Shown here: positions 63,564 to 64,000 of the stretch, in pieces
Layout: each line of letters opens with the position of its first letter
Position numbering within the stretch: position 1 is the stretch's first letter
Assembly (NCBI RefSeq): GCF_015291625.1
Contig: NZ_CP030047.1
Span: 4,898,001-4,962,000, forward strand
Reading direction: 5' to 3'
DNA from: Bradyrhizobium sp. CCBAU 53421
Lineage (GTDB): Bacteria > Pseudomonadota > Alphaproteobacteria > Rhizobiales > Xanthobacteraceae
Length of the DNA: 64,000 nt
Translations under genes and position numbers: made by a program
Notes under the pieces: generated by a model
What the model was told of the DNA's origin: nothing
Databases searched by the model: none
What the model saw: the letters and a program-made list of their open reading frames with translations, nothing else

Positions 63564-64000
63564 ATGAGCATCGCGCCCCGCAAACCACCGCTGCAATTTG
63601 CCCTCAGGCTGAAGCGTGCGCTTGGCGGCAAGACCGGCTGGAACGGATTGGCCGCCCAGATTGCCTTCGCCGCGATCCTGGCCTGGATCGCCTACGAGAT
63701 CGTGGCGAATGCGCGGACCAACCTGGAGACCCAGCACATTGCGTCGGGCTTTGGATTCCTCAACTACAATGCAGGCTTTGACGTCAATCTGAGCCTGATC
63801 GCCTACAACAATTCCGACACCTATTGGCGGGTGTTCTTCGTCGGCTTGTTGAATACGATCCTGGTCTCGGCGATCGGCATTGTGTTCGCCACCGTGATCG
63901 GCTTCACCGTGGCGCTGTGCCGGTTGTCGCCGAACTGGCTGCTGTCGCGGATCGGCGGCATCTATGTCGAGATCATCAGGAACCTGCCGGTCCTGTTCCA
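63564..64000 (+). CDS. aapQ: General L-amino acid ABC transporter permease (5' part)
   Basis: 145 codons before the right edge. The N-terminus (MSIAPRKPPLQFALRLKRAL) is followed by one TM segment, then the AapQ-type loop with ASGFGFLNYNAGFDVN, and the start of the permease domain (FFVGLLNTILVSAIGIVFAT, GGIYVEIIRNLPVLFQ). The gene is incomplete only because the window ends. aapM and aapP are expected beyond the edge. Confidence 0.93.
   Translation, partial: MSIAPRKPPLQFALRLKRALGGKTGWNGLAAQIAFAAILAWIAYEIVANARTNLETQHIASGFGFLNYNAGFDVNLSLIAYNNSDTYWRVFFVGLLNTILVSAIGIVFATVIGFTVALCRLSPNWLLSRIGGIYVEIIRNLPVLF

Overview
The window is a high-G+C chromosomal segment of an alphaproteobacterium, most likely Bradyrhizobium or a close relative in the Nitrobacteraceae. 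The basis is gene content and protein style: a PDH E1 beta subunit with its own N-terminal lipoyl domain, an AapJ/AapQ amino-acid uptake system, cpa/tad pilus genes, alpha-2-macroglobulin paired with PBP1C, many tiny lineage-specific proteins, and dispersed palindromic intergenic repeats that I recognise from rhizobial genomes. No database was searched.

Layout. 1-2200: the 5' part of a secreted DUF3857/transglutaminase protein running off the left edge. 2466-12063: NIPSNAP, a signal-peptide-bearing PAAR-like protein, kdsA (KDO synthesis), a frameshifted MFS transporter, an AT-richer six-TM class III cyclase, queF, eno, a medium-chain dehydrogenase, ddl and an FMN reductase. 12166-18705: ftsB followed by a complete pyruvate dehydrogenase operon (pdhA, pdhB, DUF5076, pdhC, two tiny membrane proteins, lpdA). 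18870-28627: threonine synthase, an orphan Bug-type receptor, a soluble lytic transglycosylase, an SMP-30 protein and a three-gene TRAP transporter. 28961-36941: many small proteins plus a two-gene DgoK/DgoA module and an SRPBCC-cupin-YdeI mini-operon whose last gene is frameshifted.

35700-39654 is gene-poor and full of very small ORFs separated by strong hairpins. It ends at tRNA-Arg(TCT). The last 17 bases of that tRNA gene (CCA included) are repeated exactly about 2.0 kb away at 37563-37579. This marks a small tRNA-associated islet holding a recombinase remnant and mini-genes. I regard it as the best lead in the window.

39943-53133 is an envelope region: alpha-2-macroglobulin with PBP1C, then GT39, PAP2 phosphatase, GT2 and an LpxB-N-like small membrane protein in one block, then an M23 peptidase. 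The four-gene block looks like a lipid-linked sugar pathway for lipid A decoration. 53153-60708: a Na/Pi cotransporter, a PilZ protein, and tadD convergent with cpaE-cpaD-cpaC-cpaB. The pilus ATPase, platform proteins, peptidase and pilin are not here. 60997-64000: a cystathionine beta-lyase family enzyme, aapJ and the start of aapQ.

Three genes carry single frameshifts (MFS, a small protein near 25440, and a YdeI-family protein near 34735). They may be real decay or base-level errors. There is no CRISPR array, rRNA or intact insertion sequence that I can see.
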